A stretch of 64,000 bases of DNA, taken from an uncultured Clostridia bacterium. GTDB taxonomy: Bacteria > Bacillota > Clostridia > Saccharofermentanales > Saccharofermentanaceae. The position numbers were made by a program, and so were the translations under genes. The stretch is from positions 1 through 64,000 of the forward strand of contig CAMJPC010000009.1 of NCBI GenBank assembly GCA_946407705.1, given 5' to 3'. Below are positions 41,465-50,087 of this stretch, piece by piece (positions within the stretch are counted from its first letter, which is position 1; the number at the start of each line of letters is the position of its first letter). The notes beneath the pieces were generated by a model. It was not told the DNA's origin. It saw only the letters and a list, made by a program, of their open reading frames with translations, and ran no database searches.

Positions 41465-41917
41465 TTACTCAGTTTTCTCCTCTTGTTCTTTATTATCGCG
41501 TTCGTTAAGTCTCTTTAGTGCGGTCCTGTATCCGCCGTCCGGGTTTATGTAGCAGGTCTTTACACGTGATATGGTCGTAGAACTGACCTTTGTACTGCTT
41601 CTGGCCTTGCCACGAACTCTTCCGCTACTGTGCTTTGTCTCGGAAGATGCACCGGATTCCTCACTCTCCGGGGTGCCCGAAAGTTCTTTGATAATCTCTT
41701 CGTAGCTCTTTCCCTGTTCTATCCTTCTTACGATCTGCCAACGATGAAGAAAAGACTGCAATTCATTTACCGAACAAAGATCCTTGAAGAACTTGTGAAT
41801 CTCCTCGGGATTCTTCATGGTGAGAATGGCGTTATAGAGATCCGTAAGCTCTTCCATCTCACTGTCAGTAAATGCAGCAGCGAATTTCAGCTCGTTTCTG
41901 TCCTTGTTCTTAATCAT
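41465..41917 (-). CDS. YerC/YecD TrpR-related DNA-binding protein with insertion in the HTH
   Basis: ORF 150 aa; ELTDLYNAILTMKNPEEIHKFFKDLCSVNELQSFLHRWQIVRRIEQGKSYEEIIKEL...STTISRVKTCYINPDGGYRTALKRL. Confidence 0.8.
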   Translation of the reverse strand: MIKNKDRNELKFAAAFTDSEMEELTDLYNAILTMKNPEEIHKFFKDLCSVNELQSFLHRWQIVRRIEQGKSYEEIIKELSGTPESEESGASSETKHSSGRVRGKARSSTKVSSTTISRVKTCYINPDGGYRTALKRLNERDNKEQEEKTE

Positions 41918-41922
41918 GGCGA

Positions 41923-42171
41923 TTACCCGACAGCATCATTTACGAAATCAATAAGCGGAGCTGCATATCCTGTATAGAAAGCAACGAAAATAATCGTAAC
42001 AACTACAACCGCCAGAATGCCGACCAGGCATCTGGAAAAGAAAAGGTTCGTCTTGGCCTTTCTAAGAGTATCACCGATAGACAGGTTGGACCCGTTATCG
42101 TTGTTTATCATTGAACTGGCCAAACTCGGCCTTCTGACAGCATTTTCGCGTTTCAAACAAGACACCTCCAA
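41923..42171 (-). CDS. Small single-TM hypothetical protein
   Basis: ORF 82 aa; one strong hydrophobic segment CLVGILAVVVVTIIFVAFYTGY. Confidence 0.5.
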   Translation of the reverse strand: MEVSCLKRENAVRRPSLASSMINNDNGSNLSIGDTLRKAKTNLFFSRCLVGILAVVVVTIIFVAFYTGYAAPLIDFVNDAVG

Positions 42172-42261
42172 AATTATCCGATATATCTTAACGCAATATT
42201 AAGTTTAATACAATAAATTAAATAAAGAGAAAAATCCTGTCAAAAATCAAATTATCGGTTT

Positions 42262-43251
42262 TCAGGAGTATTTGGTCGATTTGCCGTATTCCTTGATAAC
42301 CAGGTTCACACCTTTGCCCTTTGCATACTCCGACAAAGATTCTATCGTATTTTTGCGGTCCGCGGGAGAATTTCCAGGTATTACGACCGTAAGAGTCCTG
42401 CCTTTTATGTTCCTAACGCTGTAATTCTTGCCGTTAATAACCTTGTCTGTACCGTTAAACGAACTTAATTGATCAATATCGGCCTTTATGGTCTTCGTTA
42501 TCTTGCCCTTAGACTTATAATACGGTGCTGTCAGGTCAATTGACTTTAGAGAACTGACATTTCCGTTATCATTGCTGTCAATGACCGGATAAGTCTTGGG
42601 CAGATTTGTGCCGTAAATATCACGAAACCTGTCGCCACGGCTGAAATTATTAAGGCTCCAGATGTCATTCGAGGTGTTTTTGGGGTTATCACCTTCAAGA
42701 ATCAGAGATGAATCACCGTATAACGGGATTACAGAGAATATGGTTCTTTGCTTTCTTCCGGCTATGGTAATCACCGAGTATTTCGTGGTTACTTCGATAA
42801 CGTGCCTTTTGCTGCTTATATCAAAAGAAACATCGATATCATCAGGACAAAAGAACGAAGAACCTCCATTCCGTTCTTTGTAGTACTTAACGATATTCTT
42901 GGCCATTGTTCCTGCTAGTACCCCTTCCAGAACGGCTTCTTCAAATCTATATCCCGATGCAGTATTAAGGCCTCCCGCCACTTTGGATACAGTACCAAGA
43001 ACAGATGATGCTTTTGTCCCATCCAGCGCCGTATCAGGAAAAGCATTCAGGAGAAAAGATGCCGTATCTCCGGCCGGAACAGTAAGCGGATACAAGAGCG
43101 ACATGTTCTCGCAACACTGATTGACAGATCTGGTCATCAGGATATCCGTTCTGTAAAGATTGATCGCACTGATTATGCTTGCGATAAGCAATAAAACACA
43201 TGTAAAGCATATAGCTGCCTCGATTGTCACGCTTCCCTTTTTGTTTTTCAT
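42262..43251 (-). CDS. TadE-like pseudopilin-type protein
   Basis: ORF 329 aa; MKNKKGSVTIEAAICFTCVLLLIASIISAINLYRTD class-III prepilin-like N-terminus (G/S-x-TIEA). Confidence 0.65.
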   Translation of the reverse strand: MKNKKGSVTIEAAICFTCVLLLIASIISAINLYRTDILMTRSVNQCCENMSLLYPLTVPAGDTASFLLNAFPDTALDGTKASSVLGTVSKVAGGLNTASGYRFEEAVLEGVLAGTMAKNIVKYYKERNGGSSFFCPDDIDVSFDISSKRHVIEVTTKYSVITIAGRKQRTIFSVIPLYGDSSLILEGDNPKNTSNDIWSLNNFSRGDRFRDIYGTNLPKTYPVIDSNDNGNVSSLKSIDLTAPYYKSKGKITKTIKADIDQLSSFNGTDKVINGKNYSVRNIKGRTLTVVIPGNSPADRKNTIESLSEYAKGKGVNLVIKEYGKSTKYS

Positions 43252-43257
43252 GTTTAT

Positions 43258-43695
43258 TTACCCGTAGAGTGCATAACTTCTTGTTATCTGGATCTTCTTA
43301 AAGCCTGTATCCGCGTTTGCAGTTAAACCCGTATAAAGATCACCATAATCTCTTTTGAGAACAGTCAGACCGCGTTCAAGCATTTTGTCATCAGGTACAG
43401 CCTGCATGAAAAGGAATAAGAAATCTCTGTACCCTGCCGTAACGATTTTCTTATCCTTATGTTCATAGAGTGTCACTCTTTCTCCCTTCCTTAAGACATT
43501 GATGTCCTTGCCTGCTTTGAACGTTGCTATCAGAAGTATCAAAGCTACGGTTATGACCCTGTAATCTATGTCAACCGAACCTTCAGATAAGGCCGCGATA
43601 ATTGCCGCGATTATCTTTGAAACAATATCCACCTTCGATCTGTAATCCTTATCAAGGTAATCCTTAAGAAAGTTCGTTCCTGTAAGCACAGACAA
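43258..43695 (-). CDS. C-terminal fragment of a DUF5702-like pilus-associated protein (apparent frameshift partner of 43611-44618)
   Basis: ORF begins at a TTG with no good upstream start; its TNFLKDYLDKDYRSKVDIVSK continues where frame A degenerates. Confidence 0.55.
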   Translation of the reverse strand: MSVLTGTNFLKDYLDKDYRSKVDIVSKIIAAIIAALSEGSVDIDYRVITVALILLIATFKAGKDINVLRKGERVTLYEHKDKKIVTAGYRDFLFLFMQAVPDDKMLERGLTVLKRDYGDLYTGLTANADTGFKKIQITRSYALYG

Positions 43696-44618
43696 AGCAG
43701 GAAATTCACGGCCGCAAGCGATTTAACACCCGTTAGTCCGGTAAGGATGTATTCTGAGTCATCACTATTTTTACTGTGGATCTGTGAATATGATGTCCCG
43801 TTTATCGTGGAATCACAGTCCTCTTTCAGAGAACAGTCAAAATTGTAAGAAAAGTAATTTGCTTCATAAACATGAGTCAGAACTTTAAAGCTTTTCTTTC
43901 CCAGTGTCTCATGCAGTCCTATAAGCTCATCAAACAGGCCGATCGCAGGTTTCATGTTCTTAATGCTTATGTTGATCGAGAAGTCCTTGAGATCATTATC
44001 GTCATTACATTTTTTCTTCAAGCTTTCAAGGATCTCAATCTGCTTCTCGTAATCATTGATATTCAGCTTTTCCCCGACCTTTTCGAACCAACTGCTTATC
44101 TTTTCAGAACCGCTTATTATGTCACTGACATAACCTGCAGCAGGACTTGAAGTGTATTCCTTGATCTTTTTCAAGACTCCTGTATCAAGCAGCTCGTTTA
44201 TGAGTTCCGAAAATACATCTGCAACCCTGTTTATCGCGATACCTGTGGCCCTGTAGGAATAGTACATATTGATCGCATCCCGAAGAGCTTTCCTGTCTAT
44301 TTTCTTGTAACCGCCTAAGTTCAATTCTGGTCCTTCGGTATATCCGCATGCCAGGAGAGCCTTGGAATAGATATCGTCATCGACTGCATCTTTGGTAAAT
44401 GCGTATACTCCGTAAACATCGAAAAGCTGCCTGTTATACTCACACATAATGCTTTCCACCTGGGCATCAACCGCATTATTGACCTTGGTAATATAGTCAA
44501 GTTCCCATACAAAAGCCAGAAAAGTACATTCGACAAGAATTACCGATGACAGAATTATTGCCAAGAAGACAGATGATGCTCCGTGGCGCTTGATCCTTTT
44601 CTTAATCGTTCTTCTCAT
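43611..44618 (-). CDS. N-terminal part of a DUF5702-like pilus-associated membrane protein (apparent frameshift)
   Basis: ORF 335 aa; RRTIKKRIKRHGASSVFLAIILSSVILVECTFLAFVW..., SEYILTGLTGVKSLAAVNFLLCLC then out-of-frame tail QERTFLRITLIRITDRRWILFQR. Confidence 0.6.
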   Translation of the reverse strand: MRRTIKKRIKRHGASSVFLAIILSSVILVECTFLAFVWELDYITKVNNAVDAQVESIMCEYNRQLFDVYGVYAFTKDAVDDDIYSKALLACGYTEGPELNLGGYKKIDRKALRDAINMYYSYRATGIAINRVADVFSELINELLDTGVLKKIKEYTSSPAAGYVSDIISGSEKISSWFEKVGEKLNINDYEKQIEILESLKKKCNDDNDLKDFSINISIKNMKPAIGLFDELIGLHETLGKKSFKVLTHVYEANYFSYNFDCSLKEDCDSTINGTSYSQIHSKNSDDSEYILTGLTGVKSLAAVNFLLCLCLQERTFLRITLIRITDRRWILFQR

Positions 44619-44919
44619 TTGAAGTCACCTCGCTCGCTACAGTAGCAGCTCTGCCGTAGATAAGACGGAAGTTATCCGATAAACCGGTCAGATATGTGCA
44701 AAGCTTCTCAGGAGAAGTGTTATAAGAAACGGCTGAACCGATCTTCTTTTCAGTCAGAAGTCTGGTGTCCTTATTCTGATATTCGTATTCCTCAAAACCG
44801 TACCTGCAGTCATAAAAAGCCTCTATGGCAGTTGATTCAGGTGCAGTTACAATGAACGTGAGTATTGTAAGAACTATCGTAAATACTATTGCTGTTTCCA
44901 GTGTTGACATTGAATTCAC
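44602..44919 (-). CDS. TadE/pseudopilin-like small membrane protein
   Basis: ORF 105 aa; MNSMSTLETAIVFTIVLTILTFIVTAPEST, prepilin-like ...TLETA; RBS GGAGGTG. Confidence 0.55.
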   Translation of the reverse strand: MNSMSTLETAIVFTIVLTILTFIVTAPESTAIEAFYDCRYGFEEYEYQNKDTRLLTEKKIGSAVSYNTSPEKLCTYLTGLSDNFRLIYGRAATVASEVTSNEKND

Positions 44920-44969
44920 CTCCTGCAGTTAATTTGATTAATCATATAACGGCAGGCACGATGAATTTA

Positions 44970-44995
44970 CCGACAAAAACCGACAAAAACCGACA
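44970..44995. repeat. Three CCGACA units at exact 10-bp spacing (TGTCGG on the - strand), upstream of the pseudopilin operon
   Basis: Read directly: ccgacaaaaaccgacaaaaaccgaca; unit starts 44970, 44980, 44990. Confidence 0.9.
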
Positions 44996-45000
44996 AAGAA

Positions 45001-45026
45001 ACGCCCGGCGGACCGGGCGTTAAAAA
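45001..45026 (-). terminator. Rho-independent terminator downstream of pheT
   Basis: - strand: AACGCCCGG-TCCG-CCGGGCGTT-TCTTT. Confidence 0.7.
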
Positions 45027-45109
45027 TGCTCACGAGCACTGATTTTATTTAATTACAAGTCACTTTCAAGCTTTTTTGTTGCTATATTACCTATTTAAGA
45101 ATTTCAAGG

Positions 45110-47527
45110 TCATGCACGGAGAGTTATTCCGAACTTGTTGCCAAGGTTTTCAAGGATGGTGCTTACGAAGCCGTCGATTATCTCAGGCTTGAATTCCTCA
45201 TCCTTAGGCGTGAAGACTACGCTAAATGCAAGACTCTTCTTGTTAAGACCAAGCTGTATACCTTCGTAGATATCGAAAAGCTCGATCTTGGTGATGTACT
45301 CGCAGGAAGCCTTGATCTCCTTTTCAACCTGAGCACATGTAATACTCTTATCCATAACGAAGCAGAAGTCACGCTTTTCCTCAAGGAACTTCGGAAGAGG
45401 AATGAACTTTCTTTCCTTGCCATAGTACTTGCTCAGAGTACGCAGATCGATCTCGGCAACATAAGCAGGTACCCTCATGTCAAGCTCATCGCAAATCTCA
45501 TAGAGTACCTGACCCAAATAGCCGACATTCTCGCCGTTGCAGATGACCTTGGCCGTTCTGCCCGGATGAAGGAATGTCTTCGCATCCTTATCGTAATCGA
45601 ACTCAACGTCCAAAGAAGCAGCGATAACGTCGACAAGGCCCTTAAGCGAGAAGAAATCCTCATCCTCGCCGAAAACGCCAATGCAGATGGTCTCGCGCTC
45701 ATCAGGGTACTCCGTAAGAGGCAAGCTCTTAGGCAGGAACTTGTTGCCCATCTCGTAAATGCGGCCTGTCAGGATGCCGTTCTTCTGGTTTCTGGCCATA
45801 GCCTTGATCATCTGAGGCGCCAAAGTTGTACGCATCAGAGAAAGATCGATATTGATCGGATTCAAGATCTTGATGGCAGTTCTTTCGGGAGCATCCTCGG
45901 GAAGTTTCAGAAGATCGAAATCCGAGGGTGAGAAGAACGAATAGTGTACGCCTTCTGAAGCACCGGCTGCGCAAAGATCGCGTCTGATCTTGAGTTCTGA
46001 ACGCTGCTTTAAGTTATATCCGCCGCTCGTAACCTTAGCCGTAGGAATGAATGTGGGCACGATGTGATCGTAACCGTACATACGGATAACTTCCTCAGCA
46101 ACATCCTGATAAGACTCCATATCAACGCGGTATCCCGGAATGGCGATAGTAAGTGAATCACCGTTAAGTTCAGGCGCGAAGTTAAGTCCCGTAAGGATTC
46201 GGATGATGTCTTCATCAGGAACCGTAATGCCAAGTACTCCGTTAACCTGTTTAACGCTTACTGTCAGCTTTCTGGGCTCGATCGAGTTACCTGTATTCAC
46301 ATCGAAAGCTGTTTTCGAGACCTTGCCGCATCCGAGTTCTTCAATAAGATGCAGAGCTCTCTTCATTGCCATAACCGTAGTGTATTCATCAACACCCTTG
46401 GAGAATCTCATGGAAGAATCAGAAACCTGACCCAAAGCCTTAGAGCTCTTACGGATATTATCGTGAGCAAACTTTGCAGCCTCGAACATTACCGCATTGG
46501 TCGAAGCAAGGATCTCGGAATTGAGACCGCCCATGATGCCCGCCAGAGCGACAGGTTTCTTACCGTCGCAGATGACAAGGTTATCGGAAGTAAGTTCGAA
46601 TTCCTTCTCATCGAGAGTAACGATCTTCTCGCCGTTCTCGGCACGGCGTACGTGGATCTCACCGCCTTCGAGATAAGAATAATCGAAAGCGTGCATCGGC
46701 TGACCGAGTTCATAAAGCACATAGTTTGTGATATCAACTACGTTAGAGATAGCAGAACAGCCAACAAGAGCCAGACGGCGCTTCATCCAAGCCGGTGATT
46801 CAGCGATTGTAACGTCAGAAACATAGTGTCCGATGTATCTCGGGCAAAGATCAGGTGCTGACACACGAATGTTGAAGTCGATCGAGACATCGCTCTCAGT
46901 ATAATCAAGAGCAGGCTCCTTGACCTGCTTTCCAAGAACTGCGGCTACTTCCCTTGCAATACCGAAGATGCTCTGACAGTCGGGCCTGTTTGCCGTGATG
47001 GACACATCGAAAATGTAATCATCCAAACCTAAGATGGGCTTAACGTCAGCACCGGGGACTGAATCCGCAGGCAAGACGAGAAGTCCGTTGTATCCTGCAC
47101 CCGGGAACATGTCCTCAGAAACGCCAAGCTCAACACCGGAGCAGAGCATACCGAACGAATCGTATCCTCTGAGCTTGCCCTGACCTATAGTCATGACGCC
47201 TTCAACTGTTACGTGATCCTTTGCTGTCGCATAGACCTGCGCGCCGATAAGAGCCAGAGGATACTTGCCGCCTGCCGCTACGTTGTCAGCGCCGCAGCAG
47301 ATCTGAAGAACGCCGTTCTCGCCGGCATCAACAGTGCAAAGATGAAGATGAGTGCCTTCGATCGCTTCACAGGTCTTAACTTCACCGACAACGACTTTGC
47401 TTATGTCCTTGCCTACTTCATACTTTTCCTCTACCTCGAAACCGCAGCTGAAGAGCTTTTCTTCAAGAACGTCCGGGGTAACGTCAATATCAACATAATC
47501 TTTAAGCCAGCTTAATGGTACTAACAT
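45110..47527 (-). CDS. pheT: Phenylalanine-tRNA ligase beta subunit
   Basis: ORF 805 aa; MLVPLSWLKDYVDIDV, ANRPDCQSIFGIAREVAAV, NVVDITNYVLYELGQPMHAFD. Confidence 0.97.
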   Translation of the reverse strand: MLVPLSWLKDYVDIDVTPDVLEEKLFSCGFEVEEKYEVGKDISKVVVGEVKTCEAIEGTHLHLCTVDAGENGVLQICCGADNVAAGGKYPLALIGAQVYATAKDHVTVEGVMTIGQGKLRGYDSFGMLCSGVELGVSEDMFPGAGYNGLLVLPADSVPGADVKPILGLDDYIFDVSITANRPDCQSIFGIAREVAAVLGKQVKEPALDYTESDVSIDFNIRVSAPDLCPRYIGHYVSDVTIAESPAWMKRRLALVGCSAISNVVDITNYVLYELGQPMHAFDYSYLEGGEIHVRRAENGEKIVTLDEKEFELTSDNLVICDGKKPVALAGIMGGLNSEILASTNAVMFEAAKFAHDNIRKSSKALGQVSDSSMRFSKGVDEYTTVMAMKRALHLIEELGCGKVSKTAFDVNTGNSIEPRKLTVSVKQVNGVLGITVPDEDIIRILTGLNFAPELNGDSLTIAIPGYRVDMESYQDVAEEVIRMYGYDHIVPTFIPTAKVTSGGYNLKQRSELKIRRDLCAAGASEGVHYSFFSPSDFDLLKLPEDAPERTAIKILNPINIDLSLMRTTLAPQMIKAMARNQKNGILTGRIYEMGNKFLPKSLPLTEYPDERETICIGVFGEDEDFFSLKGLVDVIAASLDVEFDYDKDAKTFLHPGRTAKVICNGENVGYLGQVLYEICDELDMRVPAYVAEIDLRTLSKYYGKERKFIPLPKFLEEKRDFCFVMDKSITCAQVEKEIKASCEYITKIELFDIYEGIQLGLNKKSLAFSVVFTPKDEEFKPEIIDGFVSTILENLGNKFGITLRA

Positions 47528-47544
47528 ATCTTTGCCTCCTCACC

Positions 47545-48588
47545 TTAATCGTCGATCTGTTCAAGTACGCGGAGATCAGACTCAAACAGGAGTTTGATGT
47601 TGTTGATACCGTACTTGAGCATGGCAATACGATCGATACCGATACCGAAAGCCAGACCGCTGTATTTATTGCTATCGATTCCGCAGCCTTCAAGAACCTT
47701 CTTGTTGACTACGCCTGCACCCAAGACCTCTATCCAGCCTGTTCCCTTGCAGAGCTTGCATCCCTTGCCGCCGCACTGGAAGCAGGAAACGTCTACCTCA
47801 ACGGAAGGCTCCGTGAACGGGAAATATGAAGGACGGAGACGGGTTCTTGTCTCTTCGCCGAAGATCTTCTTAACGAAAACATCAAGCATTCCCTGAAGAT
47901 CGCAGAGAGTGATGCCCTCATCAACTACAAGTCCTTCCATCTGGGAGAACATCGGTGAATGCGTAGCATCGTCATCGGAACGGAAAACCTTACCCGGTGA
48001 GATGATCTTGATCGGGGGCTGCTGAGACTCCATGACATGGACCTGGCCTGCCGATGTCTGTGTTCTAAGAAGGAATTCAGGGCTCAAATAGAATGTATCC
48101 TGCATGTCACGCGAAGGATGATCCTTAGGGATATTCAGAGCCGTGAAATTATAGTGGTCAGTCTCGATCTCATTACCCTCGTAAACAGAGAAACCCATTG
48201 AACCGAATATGTCTACGATCTGGTTTCTTACCTGGGTATTGGGATGAAGATAACCCTTCTTAAGCTTCTTAGAAGGCAATGTCACATCGATGGTCTCGGA
48301 TTCATAACGTGCTTTCTGCTCAGCTTCCTTGAACTGTGCATCCAGGGCATCGAACTTCTCTGTAGCCCAGTTTCTGATCTCGTTGACCATCTTGCCGTAA
48401 TCGGCCTTCAGTTCTTTCGGAATCTTGCCCATCTCCTTCATGAGAGAGCCGATCTTACCTTCCTTTGAGTCCATAACGCTCTTTCTATACTCAAAGACAC
48501 CCTTGGAACTCTTGATCTCAGTAAGATCTGTCTCGATCTTGGCTCTGATCTCAGACAACTTTGCACTTAATTCACTAAGTTCAGCCAT
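47545..48588 (-). CDS. pheS: Phenylalanine-tRNA ligase alpha subunit
   Basis: ORF 361 aa (track start 48630); likely start is the ATG at 48588 ([19 protein letters not shown]) after an AGGAGGAAAAC RBS, since 48615-48643 is the T-box terminator. [45 protein letters not shown]. Confidence 0.96.
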   Translation of the reverse strand: MAELSELSAKLSEIRAKIETDLTEIKSSKGVFEYRKSVMDSKEGKIGSLMKEMGKIPKELKADYGKMVNEIRNWATEKFDALDAQFKEAEQKARYESETIDVTLPSKKLKKGYLHPNTQVRNQIVDIFGSMGFSVYEGNEIETDHYNFTALNIPKDHPSRDMQDTFYLSPEFLLRTQTSAGQVHVMESQQPPIKIISPGKVFRSDDDATHSPMFSQMEGLVVDEGITLCDLQGMLDVFVKKIFGEETRTRLRPSYFPFTEPSVEVDVSCFQCGGKGCKLCKGTGWIEVLGAGVVNKKVLEGCGIDSNKYSGLAFGIGIDRIAMLKYGINNIKLLFESDLRVLEQIDD

Positions 48589-48606
48589 GTTTTCCTCCTT
48601 CTTTGC

Positions 48607-48887
48607 ATAAAAAAATCCCACGGCAATCATTAATTGCCATGGGACGAATTGCTATTTATCGCACCTTCGCGGTACCACCCATGTTCGAAAAGCGTAAGTA
48701 TATGCTTTCCGCACTTAAATCGCGCTGTAATGCCGCCGCTATGCATCCGCTTAATCAGTAAAATACCGTTTTCGCAGGAAAGCTCCAGTGTTGAAATTCA
48801 TCTTATTGCCCTTCGTATCGTGCTTTCAGCCGGTGACACGACTCTCTTTCCCGGAAGCAAAAAGACTACTTACGCACCTTCATTGCA
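48607..48887 (-). ncRNA. T-box leader (tRNA-Phe-responsive) upstream of pheST
   Basis: - strand: T-box core GGGTGGTACCGCG (48668-48680), then competing terminator TCCCATGGCAATTAATGATTGCCGTGGGATTTTTTT; candidate UUC specifier in TGAATTTCAACACTGGAGC (48793-48795). Confidence 0.92.
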
Positions 48888-48893
48888 TTGCCC

Positions 48894-48923
48894 ATTGTAC
48901 ATATATGATAACTAAAAAGTCAA
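48894..48923 (-). promoter_or_regulatory. Sigma-A-like promoter TTGACT-N18-TACAAT for the pheST T-box leader
   Basis: Read on the - strand directly upstream of the T-box. Confidence 0.6.
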
Positions 48924-48931
48924 GCAAACCC

Positions 48932-49543
48932 TTATACGGCAAAGAAAGGATTGTATTTTATCTCGTCAGCGATCGTCGAATCGGGTCCGTGACCGGGATA
49001 AATCCTGATCTTAGGATCCATCTTGCTGAGTTTTCTTACAGAATCCATCATGACCTTGGAAGATCCGCCTATCATGTCGGTTCTGCCAACCGAACCTGCG
49101 AAAACAGTGTCGCCGGTAAACATATGCTCTTCACCATCAACGGAAAACAAGTAGCAGACAGAACCCCTTGTATGTCCCGGTGTAGCTATTACTTTTATGG
49201 ATACGGAACCCGATTCAATGGTCTCAGCCGGCTTTTGATAAGAAAAATCAAAGGTCTTGGCCACCCCATCCATGAAAGAACAGTTTGATCTCGGGTCTGA
49301 TATGAGTTCTGAATCCTCAGGACTCATGTAAACAGGAGCTTGCGGGTACTTTTCAAGCCATTTTTCAACGTATTTGATGTGATCATAATGGCCATGCGTT
49401 ATCAGAATGGCTGAAACAGACGTTATTTCCTGCTTTATCGTGTCAGGATCGACTGAAGGATCGATAACAAACAACTCATCGCAAACATATGCCAAATACA
49501 TATTTGACGTAAGCGGACCACGAGGGATACATATGATGTTCAT
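48932..49543 (-). CDS. MBL-fold metallo-hydrolase (glyoxalase II-like)
   Basis: ORF 203 aa; LITHGHYDHIKYV, TPGHTRGSVCYLF, FTGDTVFAGSVGR, YPGHGPDSTI. Confidence 0.92.
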   Translation of the reverse strand: MNIICIPRGPLTSNMYLAYVCDELFVIDPSVDPDTIKQEITSVSAILITHGHYDHIKYVEKWLEKYPQAPVYMSPEDSELISDPRSNCSFMDGVAKTFDFSYQKPAETIESGSVSIKVIATPGHTRGSVCYLFSVDGEEHMFTGDTVFAGSVGRTDMIGGSSKVMMDSVRKLSKMDPKIRIYPGHGPDSTIADEIKYNPFFAV

Positions 49544-49549
49544 TGAAGA

Positions 49550-49966
49550 TCAGGCGCCTGTTCCCTGCCTGTCGGCAGCATTCCATTCACGGTAATCAAG
49601 CGCACCGCTATCAATCGCGGTAATAAGGATCTCGGCAGAAGCGATATTCGTAGCATAAGGAATTATGTTCTGGTCGCATACATCAAGAAGCTCTCCCGGG
49701 TTGGATTCACTCTTGGTTCTGCCGTCTCTGAGATAGATTACGCAGTCGATACCGTTAAACTCGGCTCTGGAAGCCAGCTGTTCAAATCCGCTCGAATAGT
49801 CTACCGAAAGACCTGAAACATCGAGATCTGCGGAAGATTTAAGTAATTTAGCGGTGTTATAAACTGAAATCAGCTGATGCTTCTCAAGAAGGGGCTTATA
49901 AGCAATGCAAAAGTTGACAAGAAGCTCGGTCTTCCTATTGTCAGCCATCAAAACGATTTTCATCAA
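49550..49966 (-). CDS. mgsA: Methylglyoxal synthase
   Basis: ORF 138 aa; KIVLMADNRKTELLVNFCIAY, GIDCVIYLRDG, CDQNIIPYATNIASAEILI. Confidence 0.87.
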   Translation of the reverse strand: MMKIVLMADNRKTELLVNFCIAYKPLLEKHQLISVYNTAKLLKSSADLDVSGLSVDYSSGFEQLASRAEFNGIDCVIYLRDGRTKSESNPGELLDVCDQNIIPYATNIASAEILITAIDSGALDYREWNAADRQGTGA

Positions 49967-50087
49967 AAAGCCCCCATTAAAGATACTGCCAAAATTTTAC
50001 AGTATTATCACTATGCGGACAATTTCCCTTTAATACAAAACTGCAACATAAAAACTGTTTATCATGTCAATTCAGTTTTCAAGGCTG

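Noticed and set aside
43670-43720. Programmed -1 frameshift in the DUF5702-like gene
   Set aside because: No X-XXY-YYZ slippery heptamer or downstream hairpin was seen in the allowed interval, so a mutation or sequence error is more likely; recoding is kept only as a remote option.
44970-44995. CCGACA/TGTCGG units as Spo0A boxes
   Set aside because: The Spo0A box is TGTCGAA. These read TGTCGGT, and phased triplets are not typical of Spo0A sites.
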